The notes under the pieces: model-generated
What the model was told of the DNA's origin: nothing
The model's input: the letters and a program-made list of their open reading frames with translations, nothing else
Databases searched by the model: none
Part shown: positions 44,455 through 53,981 of the stretch, piece by piece
Layout: each line of letters opens with the position of its first letter
Numbering within the stretch: position 1 is the stretch's first letter
NCBI RefSeq assembly: GCF_031585635.1
Contig: NZ_CP134196.1
Span: forward strand, 2,728,001-2,792,000
Direction: 5' to 3'
DNA from: Paraburkholderia sp. FT54
GTDB lineage: Bacteria; Pseudomonadota; Gammaproteobacteria; Burkholderiales; Burkholderiaceae
DNA length: 64,000 bases
Made by a program: the position numbers and the translations under genes

Positions 44455-46377
44455 ATGTCCGAAAGTCCGATTGATCCTCATGCGCATCATCACGCGCATT
44501 GTTTGCCGTTCGGCGCGCAGTTGCTAGGCGCGACGGGCACGAAACCGCGCACGCGGTTTCGCTTTTGGGCGCCTTCCTGCCAGCACGTTCAGGTGGAAAT
44601 CGAAAACGGACCCGCCCAAGGCGCGCACGACATGACGCCTGCCGGCAACGGCTGGTTCGAAGCGAGCGTCGACGGCGGCGCGGGCACGCTGTACCGCTTC
44701 CGGCTGGACGGCGAGCACGCGGTGCCCGATCCGGCGTCGCGCTTCCAGCCGCAAGACGTGCACGGGCCGAGCGAAGTCATCGACCCGCGCGCGTACCGTT
44801 GGGAGCACACGACCTGGCATGGCCGGCCTTGGGAAGAAACGGTGTTGTACGAGTTGCACGTCGGCGCAATGGGCGGTTATGCGGGCGTGCGCAAGCGCCT
44901 GCCGGAACTCGCCGCGCTCGGCGTCACGGCCATCGAGTTGATGCCGCTGAACGACTTTCCCGGCAAGCACAATTGGGGCTATGACGGCGTGTTGCCGTAT
45001 GCGCCCGACTCCGCTTACGGCCGGCCGGAAGAACTTAAGGCGCTGGTCGATGCCGCGCACGGTCTCGGCCTCATGGTGTTTCTCGATGTGGTCTACAACC
45101 ACTTCGGCCCGGACGGCAATTATCTGCACGAATACGCCCGCTCGTTTTTCCGCGAAGGCACGCACACGCCGTGGGGCCCGGCGATCGATTTCGCGCGCAG
45201 TGAAGTGAGCGACTTCTTCACGGATAACGCCGTCTACTGGATCAACGAATACCGGCTCGACGGGCTGCGTTTCGATGCGGTGCATGCCATCGACAACCAT
45301 GCGTGGCTGCGCGATTTGTCCGTCCATATTCGCGCGAAAGTGCAGCATGGCCGGCATGTGCATCTGGTGCTGGAAAACGAGCACAACAGCGCGAGCCTGC
45401 TGGAAACGCATTTCGACGCGCAGTGGAACGACGACGCGCACAACACCTTGCACGTGCTGCTGACCGGCGAATCGGAAGGCTACTACCACGCGTACGAAGA
45501 TCAGCCGATTCAGCGTCTCGCGCGCGTGCTGTCGGAAGGTTTCGCGTATCAGGGCGACCCGTCGCCGATTCACGACGGCGCGCCGCGCGGCGAAGCGAGC
45601 GGGCATCTGCCGCCCACGTCTTTCGTGATGTTCCTGCAGAACCACGATCAGATCGGCAATCGCGCGTTCGGCGAGCGTCTGCGCAAACTGACCTCGGACG
45701 ATGCGTTGCGTGCCGCCACCGGTCTGCTGCTGTTGTCGCCGCAAATTCCGCTGCTCTTCATGGACGAGGAATACGGCTCGACGCAACCGTTCCTGTTTTT
45801 CACCGACTACACCGGCGATCTCGCCGACGCGGTCCGCGAGGGGCGGCGCCGCGAATTCGCACGCTTCTCGTCGTTCACCGATGAGAAACGCCGCGCGCAG
45901 ATTCCCGATCCGAACGACGTGAAGACGTTCGCGGCATCGTCGCCGCCGGCGGCGCACGAAGTGCCGAAGCAGGACAGCGATGAAGCGAAAGACCGCCTCG
46001 ACTGGATGCATTTCTACAAATCCGCGCTGGCCGTGCGCGCCAAGCTGATCACGCCGCGCCTGCCACATAGCAAGTCGTGCGGCGTGACCGTGCTGACCGC
46101 GGCGAACGGCGGCGACGCCAATGCGCTAATTGCGCGCTGGAAACTCTGTGACGGTGAGACGTTGTCGGTCGCGTTGAATCTCTCGAAAGAGAACGTGGCG
46201 TGCAACGAAATTCCCGCTGGCAAAGTGATTTTCGAAACGCCGCCGCGCGTGCGCGAACAGATCGACGTCAAGGTGCTGCCGGCATACGCGTTCGTCGCGT
46301 GGGTGACCGGCGACGTCAGCGACTATGCCATCGGCCACGATGCCCGCATCGCTGGACAACAGGAGCGCCACGCGTGA
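44455..46377 (+). CDS. treZ: Malto-oligosyltrehalose trehalohydrolase
   Basis: Releases trehalose from maltooligosyl-trehalose made by TreY. 640 residues. A His-rich start (HAHHHAH), a CBM-like domain to about residue 115 and a GH13 barrel with D274 in GLRFDAVHAID, E307 in LVLENEH and D398 in NHDQIGNR. The pattern YELHVGAMGGYAGV near residue 133 is typical of TreZ. The stop overlaps the GTG start of malQ, so the two are coupled. 130 bases follow glgX. Confidence 0.95.
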   Translation: MSESPIDPHAHHHAHCLPFGAQLLGATGTKPRTRFRFWAPSCQHVQVEIENGPAQGAHDMTPAGNGWFEASVDGGAGTLYRFRLDGEHAVPDPASRFQPQDVHGPSEVIDPRAYRWEHTTWHGRPWEETVLYELHVGAMGGYAGVRKRLPELAALGVTAIELMPLNDFPGKHNWGYDGVLPYAPDSAYGRPEELKALVDAAHGLGLMVFLDVVYNHFGPDGNYLHEYARSFFREGTHTPWGPAIDFARSEVSDFFTDNAVYWINEYRLDGLRFDAVHAIDNHAWLRDLSVHIRAKVQHGRHVHLVLENEHNSASLLETHFDAQWNDDAHNTLHVLLTGESEGYYHAYEDQPIQRLARVLSEGFAYQGDPSPIHDGAPRGEASGHLPPTSFVMFLQNHDQIGNRAFGERLRKLTSDDALRAATGLLLLSPQIPLLFMDEEYGSTQPFLFFTDYTGDLADAVREGRRREFARFSSFTDEKRRAQIPDPNDVKTFAASSPPAAHEVPKQDSDEAKDRLDWMHFYKSALAVRAKLITPRLPHSKSCGVTVLTAANGGDANALIARWKLCDGETLSVALNLSKENVACNEIPAGKVIFETPPRVREQIDVKVLPAYAFVAWVTGDVSDYAIGHDARIAGQQERHA

Positions 46378-48590
46378 CTACCCGACGCCCTCACGACACG
46401 ATCCTCACTCTTGCCTCGCGCGCCGGCTTCGAGGTGGAGTGGCAGGATGCGCACCGCACGACCCAACACGTGCCTGAGAAGACGCTGGCCGCGCTGCTCG
46501 AACGAATGGGTTTGCCATGTGGCAACGCCACGCAAATCCGCCAGAGCGCGGCCGTTCTGGAAGCCGAATTGTCGGGCCGCAAACTCCCGCCGCTGATGAC
46601 CGCGGAAGTCGGCCGGGGCATTGCCTTGTCCGTCGCGGCGATCAAATCGGGCAGCCATTACCGGATCGAACTCGAAAGCGGCTCGATCATCGACGGCCGC
46701 TTCACCGCGCCCAAAGGCGAAGAGGCCTTGCTCGCACCGATCGACGAACCCGGCTATCACACGCTCGTGATCAACGACCAACGCGTGACGCTGGCCGTGG
46801 CGCCGCCGCGCTGCTATACGGTCGCCGACGCCTGGCGCACGCTGCACGACGACGGCGGCGGCAGTGGCAGCCACACGCCTGCGCCGCCGCTGTGGGGCGT
46901 CGCCGCGCAGTTGTATGGCTTGCGCCGTATCGGCGACGGCGGCATCGGCGACTATTCGGCGCTCACGCAAATCGCCCTCGAAAGCGCGAAGCGCGGCGCG
47001 CACGCGCTCGCCGTCAGCCCGACTCACGCGATGTTCAGCGCGGAGCCGGCACGCTTCAGCCCATATTCGCCGTCGTCGCGTTTGTGGTTGAACGTCACCC
47101 ATATCGACCCCGCCGCCGTGTTCGGCGCGGAGGCGGCACACGCCGCCATCGAAGCCGCGCAAGCCGGCGACGCCTGGTCGAAACTCGAAGGCCTGCCGTT
47201 GATCGACTGGCCGAACGCGGTCGTGCTGAAGCTGAAAGTCTTGCGCAAGCTATACGAGCATTTCTGCACGCACGAACGCGCGCAGAATTCGCCGCGCGCG
47301 CTGGAATTTCACGGCTTCTGCGAACGCGCCGGACGCGCGCTCGAAGATCACGCGCGTTTCGAAGCGCTCCAGGCGGCGCAACTCGCGCAACAAGGCGGCA
47401 ACGGACATTGGCGCAACTGGCCCGAAGCGTTACGCGATCCGCGCAGCCCGGAAGTCGAAGCCTTCGCCGAAGCCAATCGTCACGAGGTCGATTTCCATCT
47501 GTTTCTGCAATGGCTGGCCGCCAAGGGTTTGTCGCACGCGCAGCACGCGGCGCGCGATGCCGGCATGGCCGTCGGCCTGATCGCCGATCTCGCGGTGGGA
47601 TGCGATAGCGCCGGCAGTCACGCCTGGTCGTATCGCGACGACATGCTGCAAGGCGTATCGGTCGGCGCGCCGCCGGACCTGTTCAACCAGGCCGGCCAGG
47701 CATGGGGACTCACCACCTTCTCGCCGCGCGCCATGCGCACGCAGGGCTTTTCCGCGTTCATCGACATGCTGCGCGCGGCGTTCGCCCATGCCGGCGGCAT
47801 CCGCATCGATCACATTCTCGGCTTGCGGCGGCTGTGGCTCGTGCCCGAAGGCGAAAGCGCGCGTAACGGCGCGTATTTGCGCTACCCGCTCGAAGACCTG
47901 CTGCGTTTGATCGCGCTCGAATCGTGGCGGTATCGCGCGATTGTGATCGGCGAAGATCTCGGCACCGTGCCGCCTGGCTTTCGCGAGCGACTCGAGGAGC
48001 ACGGCATCGACGGTATTCGCGTGCTGTGGTTCGAGGCCGCGCCCGACGGCAAAGGATTCAAGCCGCCTTCCGCCTGGGACCGCAATGCGGTCGGCACCAC
48101 GACGACGCACGATCTGCCGACCATCGCCGGATGGTGGCGAGGCAGCGACATCACGTGGCGCAACAAGATCGGCCAGACGATGGCGCGCGCCGACGGCCGC
48201 GATCCCGAGGAAGCCGCCCAGGAAGAGCGCGCGAAAGATCGCGCCGAGTTGTGGCGAGCCTTCCAGCAAGCGGGCGTGGCCGCGCCCGACGTCGTTGCGC
48301 CGCCGCCCGGCAGTGCGCCCGTGGACGAAGCGCTCGCGTTCGTCGCCGCCACGCCCGGTCCGCTGGTGACGTTTCCGCTCGAGGATCTGCTCGCGCAAGT
48401 CGAACAGCCGAATCTGCCCGGCTCGATCGACGAGCATCCGAACTGGCGGCGCCGCGTGAGCTTGCCGATCGACGAACTGTTCGAGAACGACGCGTTCTGC
48501 GACCGTCTGCTCGCGGTCGATCGCGCGCGCCGCGCCGCGACCGCTTCAGTGCCTTCTTCCAACGCTTCTTCGGAGCCTGATACGCCATGA
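46374..48590 (+). CDS. malQ: 4-alpha-glucanotransferase (amylomaltase)
   Basis: Disproportionates maltodextrins, recycling short chains. 738 residues of GH77, a little longer than E. coli MalQ (694). Catalytic D479 in RIDHILGL, E527 in IGEDLGT and D580 in THDLPT. I chose the GTG at 46374, which overlaps the treZ stop (GTGA) and has AGGAG eight bases upstream; the frame is open 58 codons earlier, but inside treZ. Ends overlapping treY (ATGA). Confidence 0.95.
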   Translation: MTTRRPHDTILTLASRAGFEVEWQDAHRTTQHVPEKTLAALLERMGLPCGNATQIRQSAAVLEAELSGRKLPPLMTAEVGRGIALSVAAIKSGSHYRIELESGSIIDGRFTAPKGEEALLAPIDEPGYHTLVINDQRVTLAVAPPRCYTVADAWRTLHDDGGGSGSHTPAPPLWGVAAQLYGLRRIGDGGIGDYSALTQIALESAKRGAHALAVSPTHAMFSAEPARFSPYSPSSRLWLNVTHIDPAAVFGAEAAHAAIEAAQAGDAWSKLEGLPLIDWPNAVVLKLKVLRKLYEHFCTHERAQNSPRALEFHGFCERAGRALEDHARFEALQAAQLAQQGGNGHWRNWPEALRDPRSPEVEAFAEANRHEVDFHLFLQWLAAKGLSHAQHAARDAGMAVGLIADLAVGCDSAGSHAWSYRDDMLQGVSVGAPPDLFNQAGQAWGLTTFSPRAMRTQGFSAFIDMLRAAFAHAGGIRIDHILGLRRLWLVPEGESARNGAYLRYPLEDLLRLIALESWRYRAIVIGEDLGTVPPGFRERLEEHGIDGIRVLWFEAAPDGKGFKPPSAWDRNAVGTTTTHDLPTIAGWWRGSDITWRNKIGQTMARADGRDPEEAAQEERAKDRAELWRAFQQAGVAAPDVVAPPPGSAPVDEALAFVAATPGPLVTFPLEDLLAQVEQPNLPGSIDEHPNWRRRVSLPIDELFENDAFCDRLLAVDRARRAATASVPSSNASSEPDTP

Positions 48591-51445
48591 CCGTCCCGCG
48601 CTCCACGCTTCGCCTCCAGTTCCATCGAGGCTTCACCTTCGACGATGCCGCGAAGCACGTCGACTACTTCGCCGCGCTCGGCATCAGCCACGTGTACGCG
48701 TCGCCCATCACGACGGCCGAGCCGGGTTCGATGCACGGCTACGACACCGTCGACTACACCCAGGTCAGCGCCGAATGCGGCGGCGAAGCGGCCCTGAAGC
48801 GCCTCGTCGACAAACTGCGCGCGCATGACATGGGGCTGATCATCGACACGGTGCCGAACCATATGGGTGTGGGCGGCGCCAGCAACGCGTGGTGGCTCGA
48901 TATCCTCGAATGGGGACGTCACAGCGCCTATGCGCGCCATTTCGACGTGGACTGGCATTCGCCCGACCCGGCCTTGCGCGGCAAGGTGCTGCTGCCCACG
49001 CTCGGTGCGCCATATGGCGAGGAACTCGCGGCGGGCCGCATCGCGCTGAATTTCGCCGCCGACATCGGGCGTTTTTATATCGGCTACGGCCCGCACGTGT
49101 TTCCGGTGTGCCCGACCGATTACGCGTCGATCCTGCAAAGCGCCGACCGCCCCGATCTCAACGCCCTCGCCGAGCGCTTCCACGGGCTCACGACGCAGCC
49201 CACCGATCATCCGCGCGCCGCCGAAGGCCGTGACATGCTGCGCGAGTTCGTCGCGCAAAACGGTGGCTCGCCGATCGAGATCGCGCTGCGGGCGTACGCG
49301 CCTGACGACCCGGCGGCGCGTGATCGCCTGCATCGGCTGATCGAACGGCAACACTTCCGCCTCGCGTGGTGGCGCACCGCGTCCGACGAAGTGAACTGGC
49401 GGCGTTTCTTCGACATCTCGACGCTCGCCGGCGTGCGTGTGGAACGGCCCGAAGTGTTCGAGGCCGTGCATGCGCTGCCTTTCCGTCTGTACCAGGAAGG
49501 CGTGGTGGACGGCCTGCGGATCGATCATGTCGACGGCCTCGCCGAGCCGCGTGAATACTGTCAGCGTTTGCGGCAGCGTCTCACGGAACTGCGCGACACC
49601 GCGCCGTATGTGGTGGTCGAGAAGATTCTCGGCCGCGGTGAACCGCTGCGCGACGATTGGCCCGTGGACGGCACCACCGGCTACGATTTCATGAGCGACG
49701 TCGGCGCGCTGCTGCACGATCCGGCCGGCGCCGACCCGCTCGCGCAAACGTGGGCCGAACTGACCGGACGCAGCCCGCGCTTTGCCGACGAAGCCCTGGC
49801 TGCGCGCCGCAAGATTCTCGCGGAAAACCTCTCGGCGGAACTCGACCGCGCGGCGCGTGCGTTGCATCGCATTGCCCGCGATTCGCTGACCACGCGCGAT
49901 TTCACGTTCACCACGCTGCGGCGTGTGCTGACCGAACTGGTCGTGCATTTTCCGGTGTATCGAATCTATCCGCAGAACGGTTTGCGCAGCGCGGCGGATA
50001 ACGTTTATTTCGAGCAGGCTTTAGAAGGCGCGAGACACACGCTTTCGCGCGCGGACCTTGTCGCGCTCGATCGCGTGAACGCGTGGCTCGGCGGCACCGC
50101 CGAAGAAGCGCCAACGGGACGAACCGGTGCGCCGCCGCAGCAAGGCCAGAACGGCGCGCCGCCGAGCCATGCCGGTTCCGCGCGACGCACCGCGCAGACG
50201 CTGTTTTCACAGTTGAGCGCGCCGGTCGCCGCGAAGGCGGTCGAGGACACGGCGTGCTATCGCTATGGCCGGCTGTTGTCGCGCAATGAAGTCGGCTCGG
50301 ACCCAGGCGAGTTCGCGTTATCGGTCGAGCAGTTTCATGCGGGCAACCTGGAGCGCTCGCAGCGCTTCCCTCACGCCATGCTCGCGACGGCCACGCACGA
50401 TCACAAACGTGGCGAGGACGTGCGCGCGCGGCTCGCTGTGTTGAGCGAGATCGCGCAAGACTGGAGCGCGACGTTGCGCGCCTGGTCCACGTTGAATGCG
50501 CCGCATCGTCGTGCGCTCGACGGCACGCCGATCAGCAGCGTCGGCCAGGACACGAGTTACGACTGGGCGCCCGGCCCCGCCGCCGAAGCGATGCTCTATC
50601 AGACGCTGGTGGGCTGCTGGCCGCCCGATCTGCAACCGGACGACGAAGCCGGCGTGAAGGAACTGGCCGAACGCGTCGCGCAATGGCAGTTGAAGGCATT
50701 GCGCGAAGCCAAACTGCAAACCAACTGGCTCGCGCCTGACGAAGCGTACGAAGCCGGCTGCCGCGATTTCCTGTTCGACATTCTGGCGCCGCAGCGGCGC
50801 GATGGCTTCCTGAAGGAGTTGTCGGCGTTCGTCGCACGAATCGGCCGCGCCGGCGCGCTCAATAGCTTGCAACAGACCGTGTTGCGGCTGGCATCGCCTG
50901 GGATTCCAGATCTTTATCAGGGCACCGAGTTGTGGGACTTCAGTCTGGTCGATCCGGACAACCGCCGGCCCGTCGATTTCGCCAAACGTGAGGCGTGGCT
51001 CGTGCAGACCCCGCCGTCGGAATTCCTGCCGAACTGGCGCGATGGACGCGTGAAGCTCGCGGTGGTGCAGCGCGTGCTCGCATTGCGGGCGCATTTGCCG
51101 GAATTGCTGAGTCAAAGCGCGTATCTGCCGCTTGCCGTGCGCGGTAAGCACGCGTCGAATGTGATCGCGTTTGCGCGGCGGCATGGCAATGCGTGGGCAG
51201 TGGTGGTGGCGAGCCGGCTCGCGGCGGGCTTGCTCGGCGACCAAAACGATCTGCCGATGGTCGATCCCGCGAAATGGGCGGACACGGCGCTGGAAATGCC
51301 GTCCGATCTGTCCGCGAGGGCGCTGTTCGACTGGCTGAGTCCTGCTGCGCCGAAGGTCGATGAAAACGGCCTGCTGTATCTGCGCGATGCGTTGGGCGCA
51401 ATGCCGATCGCACTGCTAGTGGAGGACGGCGTGCCACGCAGTTGA
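48587..51445 (+). CDS. treY: Malto-oligosyltrehalose synthase
   Basis: Converts the reducing end of a maltodextrin into an alpha,alpha-1,1 (trehalose) linkage. 952 residues. The barrel begins at once (TLRLQFHRGFTFDDAAKHV), with D313 in GLRIDHVDGLAEP, E345 in VVEKILGRGE and D605 in THDHKRGED. A short low-complexity insertion rich in Gly, Ala, Pro and Gln lies near residues 503-530. The start overlaps malQ by ATGA. Last gene of the cluster; a terminator follows at 51464. Confidence 0.96.
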   Translation: MTVPRSTLRLQFHRGFTFDDAAKHVDYFAALGISHVYASPITTAEPGSMHGYDTVDYTQVSAECGGEAALKRLVDKLRAHDMGLIIDTVPNHMGVGGASNAWWLDILEWGRHSAYARHFDVDWHSPDPALRGKVLLPTLGAPYGEELAAGRIALNFAADIGRFYIGYGPHVFPVCPTDYASILQSADRPDLNALAERFHGLTTQPTDHPRAAEGRDMLREFVAQNGGSPIEIALRAYAPDDPAARDRLHRLIERQHFRLAWWRTASDEVNWRRFFDISTLAGVRVERPEVFEAVHALPFRLYQEGVVDGLRIDHVDGLAEPREYCQRLRQRLTELRDTAPYVVVEKILGRGEPLRDDWPVDGTTGYDFMSDVGALLHDPAGADPLAQTWAELTGRSPRFADEALAARRKILAENLSAELDRAARALHRIARDSLTTRDFTFTTLRRVLTELVVHFPVYRIYPQNGLRSAADNVYFEQALEGARHTLSRADLVALDRVNAWLGGTAEEAPTGRTGAPPQQGQNGAPPSHAGSARRTAQTLFSQLSAPVAAKAVEDTACYRYGRLLSRNEVGSDPGEFALSVEQFHAGNLERSQRFPHAMLATATHDHKRGEDVRARLAVLSEIAQDWSATLRAWSTLNAPHRRALDGTPISSVGQDTSYDWAPGPAAEAMLYQTLVGCWPPDLQPDDEAGVKELAERVAQWQLKALREAKLQTNWLAPDEAYEAGCRDFLFDILAPQRRDGFLKELSAFVARIGRAGALNSLQQTVLRLASPGIPDLYQGTELWDFSLVDPDNRRPVDFAKREAWLVQTPPSEFLPNWRDGRVKLAVVQRVLALRAHLPELLSQSAYLPLAVRGKHASNVIAFARRHGNAWAVVVASRLAAGLLGDQNDLPMVDPAKWADTALEMPSDLSARALFDWLSPAAPKVDENGLLYLRDALGAMPIALLVEDGVPRS

Positions 51446-51463
51446 TCTTCTGGATCTCCTGGG

Positions 51464-51504
51464 CGAAGGCGGCTAGAGCGTACGCGCTTTGACCGCCTTT
51501 TTTG
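51464..51504 (+). terminator. Terminator of the glucan/trehalose operon
   Basis: Stem AAGGCGG / CCGCCTT (51466-51472 and 51493-51499) around a loop with internal pairing, followed by a T-run. It lies 20 bases after the treY stop. Confidence 0.8.
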
Positions 51505-51696
51505 TGGGCTCTCCGAAGTGAGGCGCCATTGCGCGGAACTGCTGCGCTGTGGTCTCCAAGACCGAACGTGTTCCGCAGCTACGAGCAGTTGCCCGATCTG
51601 GCCAGCGCGCTGCTGCGTGCCGGATTTTCCCCCGAAGAAGTGGGCGCGATTCTCGGGGGAAATTATCAGCGGGTGTTTCAGGTGTCTGTCGGTTAG
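51502..51696 (+). pseudogene. C-terminal remnant of an M19 (membrane/renal-type) dipeptidase gene
   Basis: A 64-codon frame whose last 43 residues, from NVFRSYEQLPDLASALL through FSPEEVGAILGGNYQRVF (51565-51696), match the end of peptidase family M19 dipeptidases, where a helix and the ILGGN-RVF segment close the enzyme. Nothing of the catalytic barrel, its zinc-binding histidines or the usual TDFDG region is left upstream, where the treY terminator directly precedes it. A decayed gene is the simplest reading. Confidence 0.7.
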
Positions 51697-51715
51697 GCCG
51701 TTCGATCGAGCCTGA

Positions 51716-52438
51716 TTAGCGCCCCGCTGCCCACAATAGCGAAAGCCCCGAAGACAGCATCAAGCCGTCGACGACCAGTTTGAAGGTCGAGGGACTCATG
51801 CGAATCACGATGGAGCGCGCCGCAAACGAGCCGATCATCAACGCGGAGCCGGTGATCAAGCCGTCGATCACCACATGCAAAGGCAACGCGCCGAAATGAT
51901 TGAAGACCGCGACTTTGGCGGCATAGACGGTCAAGGAGCCCGCCGCTTCGGTCGCGAGAAAAGCGCCCTTTACGAGGCCATAGGACATGAACACGGGCAC
52001 CGTGATCGGTCCGGTCGACACGACAATCCCGGTGAGAAAACCCACCACGCCGCCGATCAGCGAAAGTTGCCACAAAGAGAACTTGATGTCCCGGCGCGCG
52101 AGCCAGCGCCGCGTGGGCACCATTGCGACGAAGAACAGACCCAACGCAATTTCGACGGCATGCGGCGGCAAGGCAAGCAGCGTCCGCACACCCAGCGCCG
52201 CGCCCGGCACGGCGGTCACGCAGTAGGCGCCGCATGCCCGCCAATCGATTTCGCGCCACCAGGCGAGCACTTTGCCGAAGTTGCCCATGATCGCGGCAAT
52301 CGCCATGATCGGCACCGCCTGCTGCGGACCGAACAGCATGACGAGCACAGGCATCAGCATCATCGACGAGCCGGTGCCGACCACGCCGCTCAACGTGCCG
52401 GCCAGCAACCCGACGCACAGCACCAACAGATATCCCAT
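51716..52438 (-). CDS. TauE/SafE-family membrane permease
   Basis: Integral membrane protein, 240 residues and about eight hydrophobic segments, of the sulfite/organosulfonate exporter-like TauE/SafE family. The N-terminal repeat GLLAGTLSGVVGTGSSMMLMPVL (shown in part: SGVVGTGSS) and the second repeat GGVVGFLTGIVVSTGPI are the two half-family signatures. The substrate is unknown; nearby genes give no clue. ATG at 52438. Confidence 0.85.
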   Translation of the reverse strand: MGYLLVLCVGLLAGTLSGVVGTGSSMMLMPVLVMLFGPQQAVPIMAIAAIMGNFGKVLAWWREIDWRACGAYCVTAVPGAALGVRTLLALPPHAVEIALGLFFVAMVPTRRWLARRDIKFSLWQLSLIGGVVGFLTGIVVSTGPITVPVFMSYGLVKGAFLATEAAGSLTVYAAKVAVFNHFGALPLHVVIDGLITGSALMIGSFAARSIVIRMSPSTFKLVVDGLMLSSGLSLLWAAGR

Positions 52439-52543
52439 GTCGCCCCCAATGGTGTGGACGGCAATTCTACCTGCGGCGGGTTGCAGCGCGCTTCACTGAA
52501 CTCGGTCAGCGGAAGGCGGAATCAGGGGCTGCGCTATCGCGGC

Positions 52544-53908
52544 TCAACCACCTTCGTCATCGAAGGTTTTTGGATAGACCCGCACGAGCACGATACGCGG
52601 CCCTTTCATTTTCTTGACCACGACGTCGAAGCGGTCGAACTCGACTCGCTGCCCTTCGGTGGGCAGATCGTTGAGCGCCTGAATCACGAGGCCGCCGACA
52701 GATTCGGCCTTGCCTTCGTCGATGTCGATCCCCAACGCGCGCTCCAGCGACACCACCGGCAAGCTGCCCTTGCCCATCAGGGTGCCGTCGTCCATACGCG
52801 TCCAGTCGGCGTCGCCCTGACGGAACTCGTCGTGGATCTGGCCGACCAGTGCGCCGAGCAGATTGTCGAGCGTCAGGAAACCGATCGGCTTCTCCCGTTT
52901 GTGGCCGACCAGCGCAAAATGCGGGGCACCCTTGCGGAAACGGCGAAACAGTTCGAGCGCCGGCATCTCGGGCTTCACGTACTGCACGGGGCGGGCATAT
53001 CTGGACAGATCGTCGAGCGTGCTGCCCGCATGGCGGGCCAGCAGCAGGTCCTTCAAATGGATCATGCCGGCCACGCGTTCGCCGGACGCGTCTTCGAACA
53101 GTGGATAGCGGCTGAAGCGATGCCGCGCCACCACCTGCATGTTTTCGCGTAACGGCAGATCGCGCCGCAAGCCGATCATTTCGTAGGCTGGACGCATGAG
53201 GTCCGACACGGTCATGCGCGAAAAATCCAGCGAGTGCGCGATGGTGTTCCACTCGTCCTGGCTGTAGGCGCCATCCGGCGAACCCAATTCCGTGGCGACG
53301 TTGGCGCGGCGGCCGCGCAGGATCAGCTTGAGCTCGTCGGTGGAGTAGTGCGAATCGTGGCCATGATCGGCGTCGAGCCCTGCGAGTTTGAGCACCGTGT
53401 TGGCGCTCGTATTGAGCACCCAGATCGCCGGATACATGGCCCAGTAAAAGCCGTACAACGGCGTGGCGGCCCATAGCGAGACCTTCTCCGCCTCGCGAAT
53501 CGCCAGCGACTTCGGCGCCAGCTCGCCCACCACGATATGCAGGAACGAAATGCACGAGAACGCGAAGAACAGCGAAATGCCGTGGATCAGTTTCTCCGAT
53601 TCCACGCCGAGCAGGTTGAAAAGCGGCGTGAGCAGTTCCGCGAACGCGGGCTCACCGATCCAGCCGAGCCCGAGCGACGCCAGCGTAATGCCGAGCTGAC
53701 AGGCGGACAGATACGCGTCGAGGCGTCCGTGCACCTTGCCGAGCAGACGCCCGCGCATGCCATGTTTGGTGGCCAGGCTTTGCACGCGCGTCTGCCTCAG
53801 TTTGACCAGACCGAACTCAGCAGCGACAAAAAAACCGTTGAGGGCAACGAGAAACAAGGCACCGATAAGGGCGACGACCTGGATCAAAGCGAAAGGCTCC
53901 GGCAACAA
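52544..53908 (-). CDS. CNNM/CorC-HlyC family protein with CBS domains (hemolysin-like)
   Basis: 454 residues: an N-terminal DUF21/CNNM transmembrane domain (about 1-200, starting IQVVALIGALFLVALNGFF), a CBS pair in the middle (about 215-345) and a C-terminal CorC_HlyC domain (about 360-445). The family includes magnesium/cobalt efflux-related proteins and was named after a hemolysin; a role in ion handling is more likely than cell lysis. It follows a histidine kinase-like gene on the same strand, 73 bases upstream. Confidence 0.88.
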   Translation of the reverse strand: MLPEPFALIQVVALIGALFLVALNGFFVAAEFGLVKLRQTRVQSLATKHGMRGRLLGKVHGRLDAYLSACQLGITLASLGLGWIGEPAFAELLTPLFNLLGVESEKLIHGISLFFAFSCISFLHIVVGELAPKSLAIREAEKVSLWAATPLYGFYWAMYPAIWVLNTSANTVLKLAGLDADHGHDSHYSTDELKLILRGRRANVATELGSPDGAYSQDEWNTIAHSLDFSRMTVSDLMRPAYEMIGLRRDLPLRENMQVVARHRFSRYPLFEDASGERVAGMIHLKDLLLARHAGSTLDDLSRYARPVQYVKPEMPALELFRRFRKGAPHFALVGHKREKPIGFLTLDNLLGALVGQIHDEFRQGDADWTRMDDGTLMGKGSLPVVSLERALGIDIDEGKAESVGGLVIQALNDLPTEGQRVEFDRFDVVVKKMKGPRIVLVRVYPKTFDDEGG

Positions 53909-53981
53909 AAAGTTGTCAGTATAGAGGGTGAAAGCTCGGTGAAATCTGAATCGCGCAAACGAAGTGGCCGAGTCGAACCGT

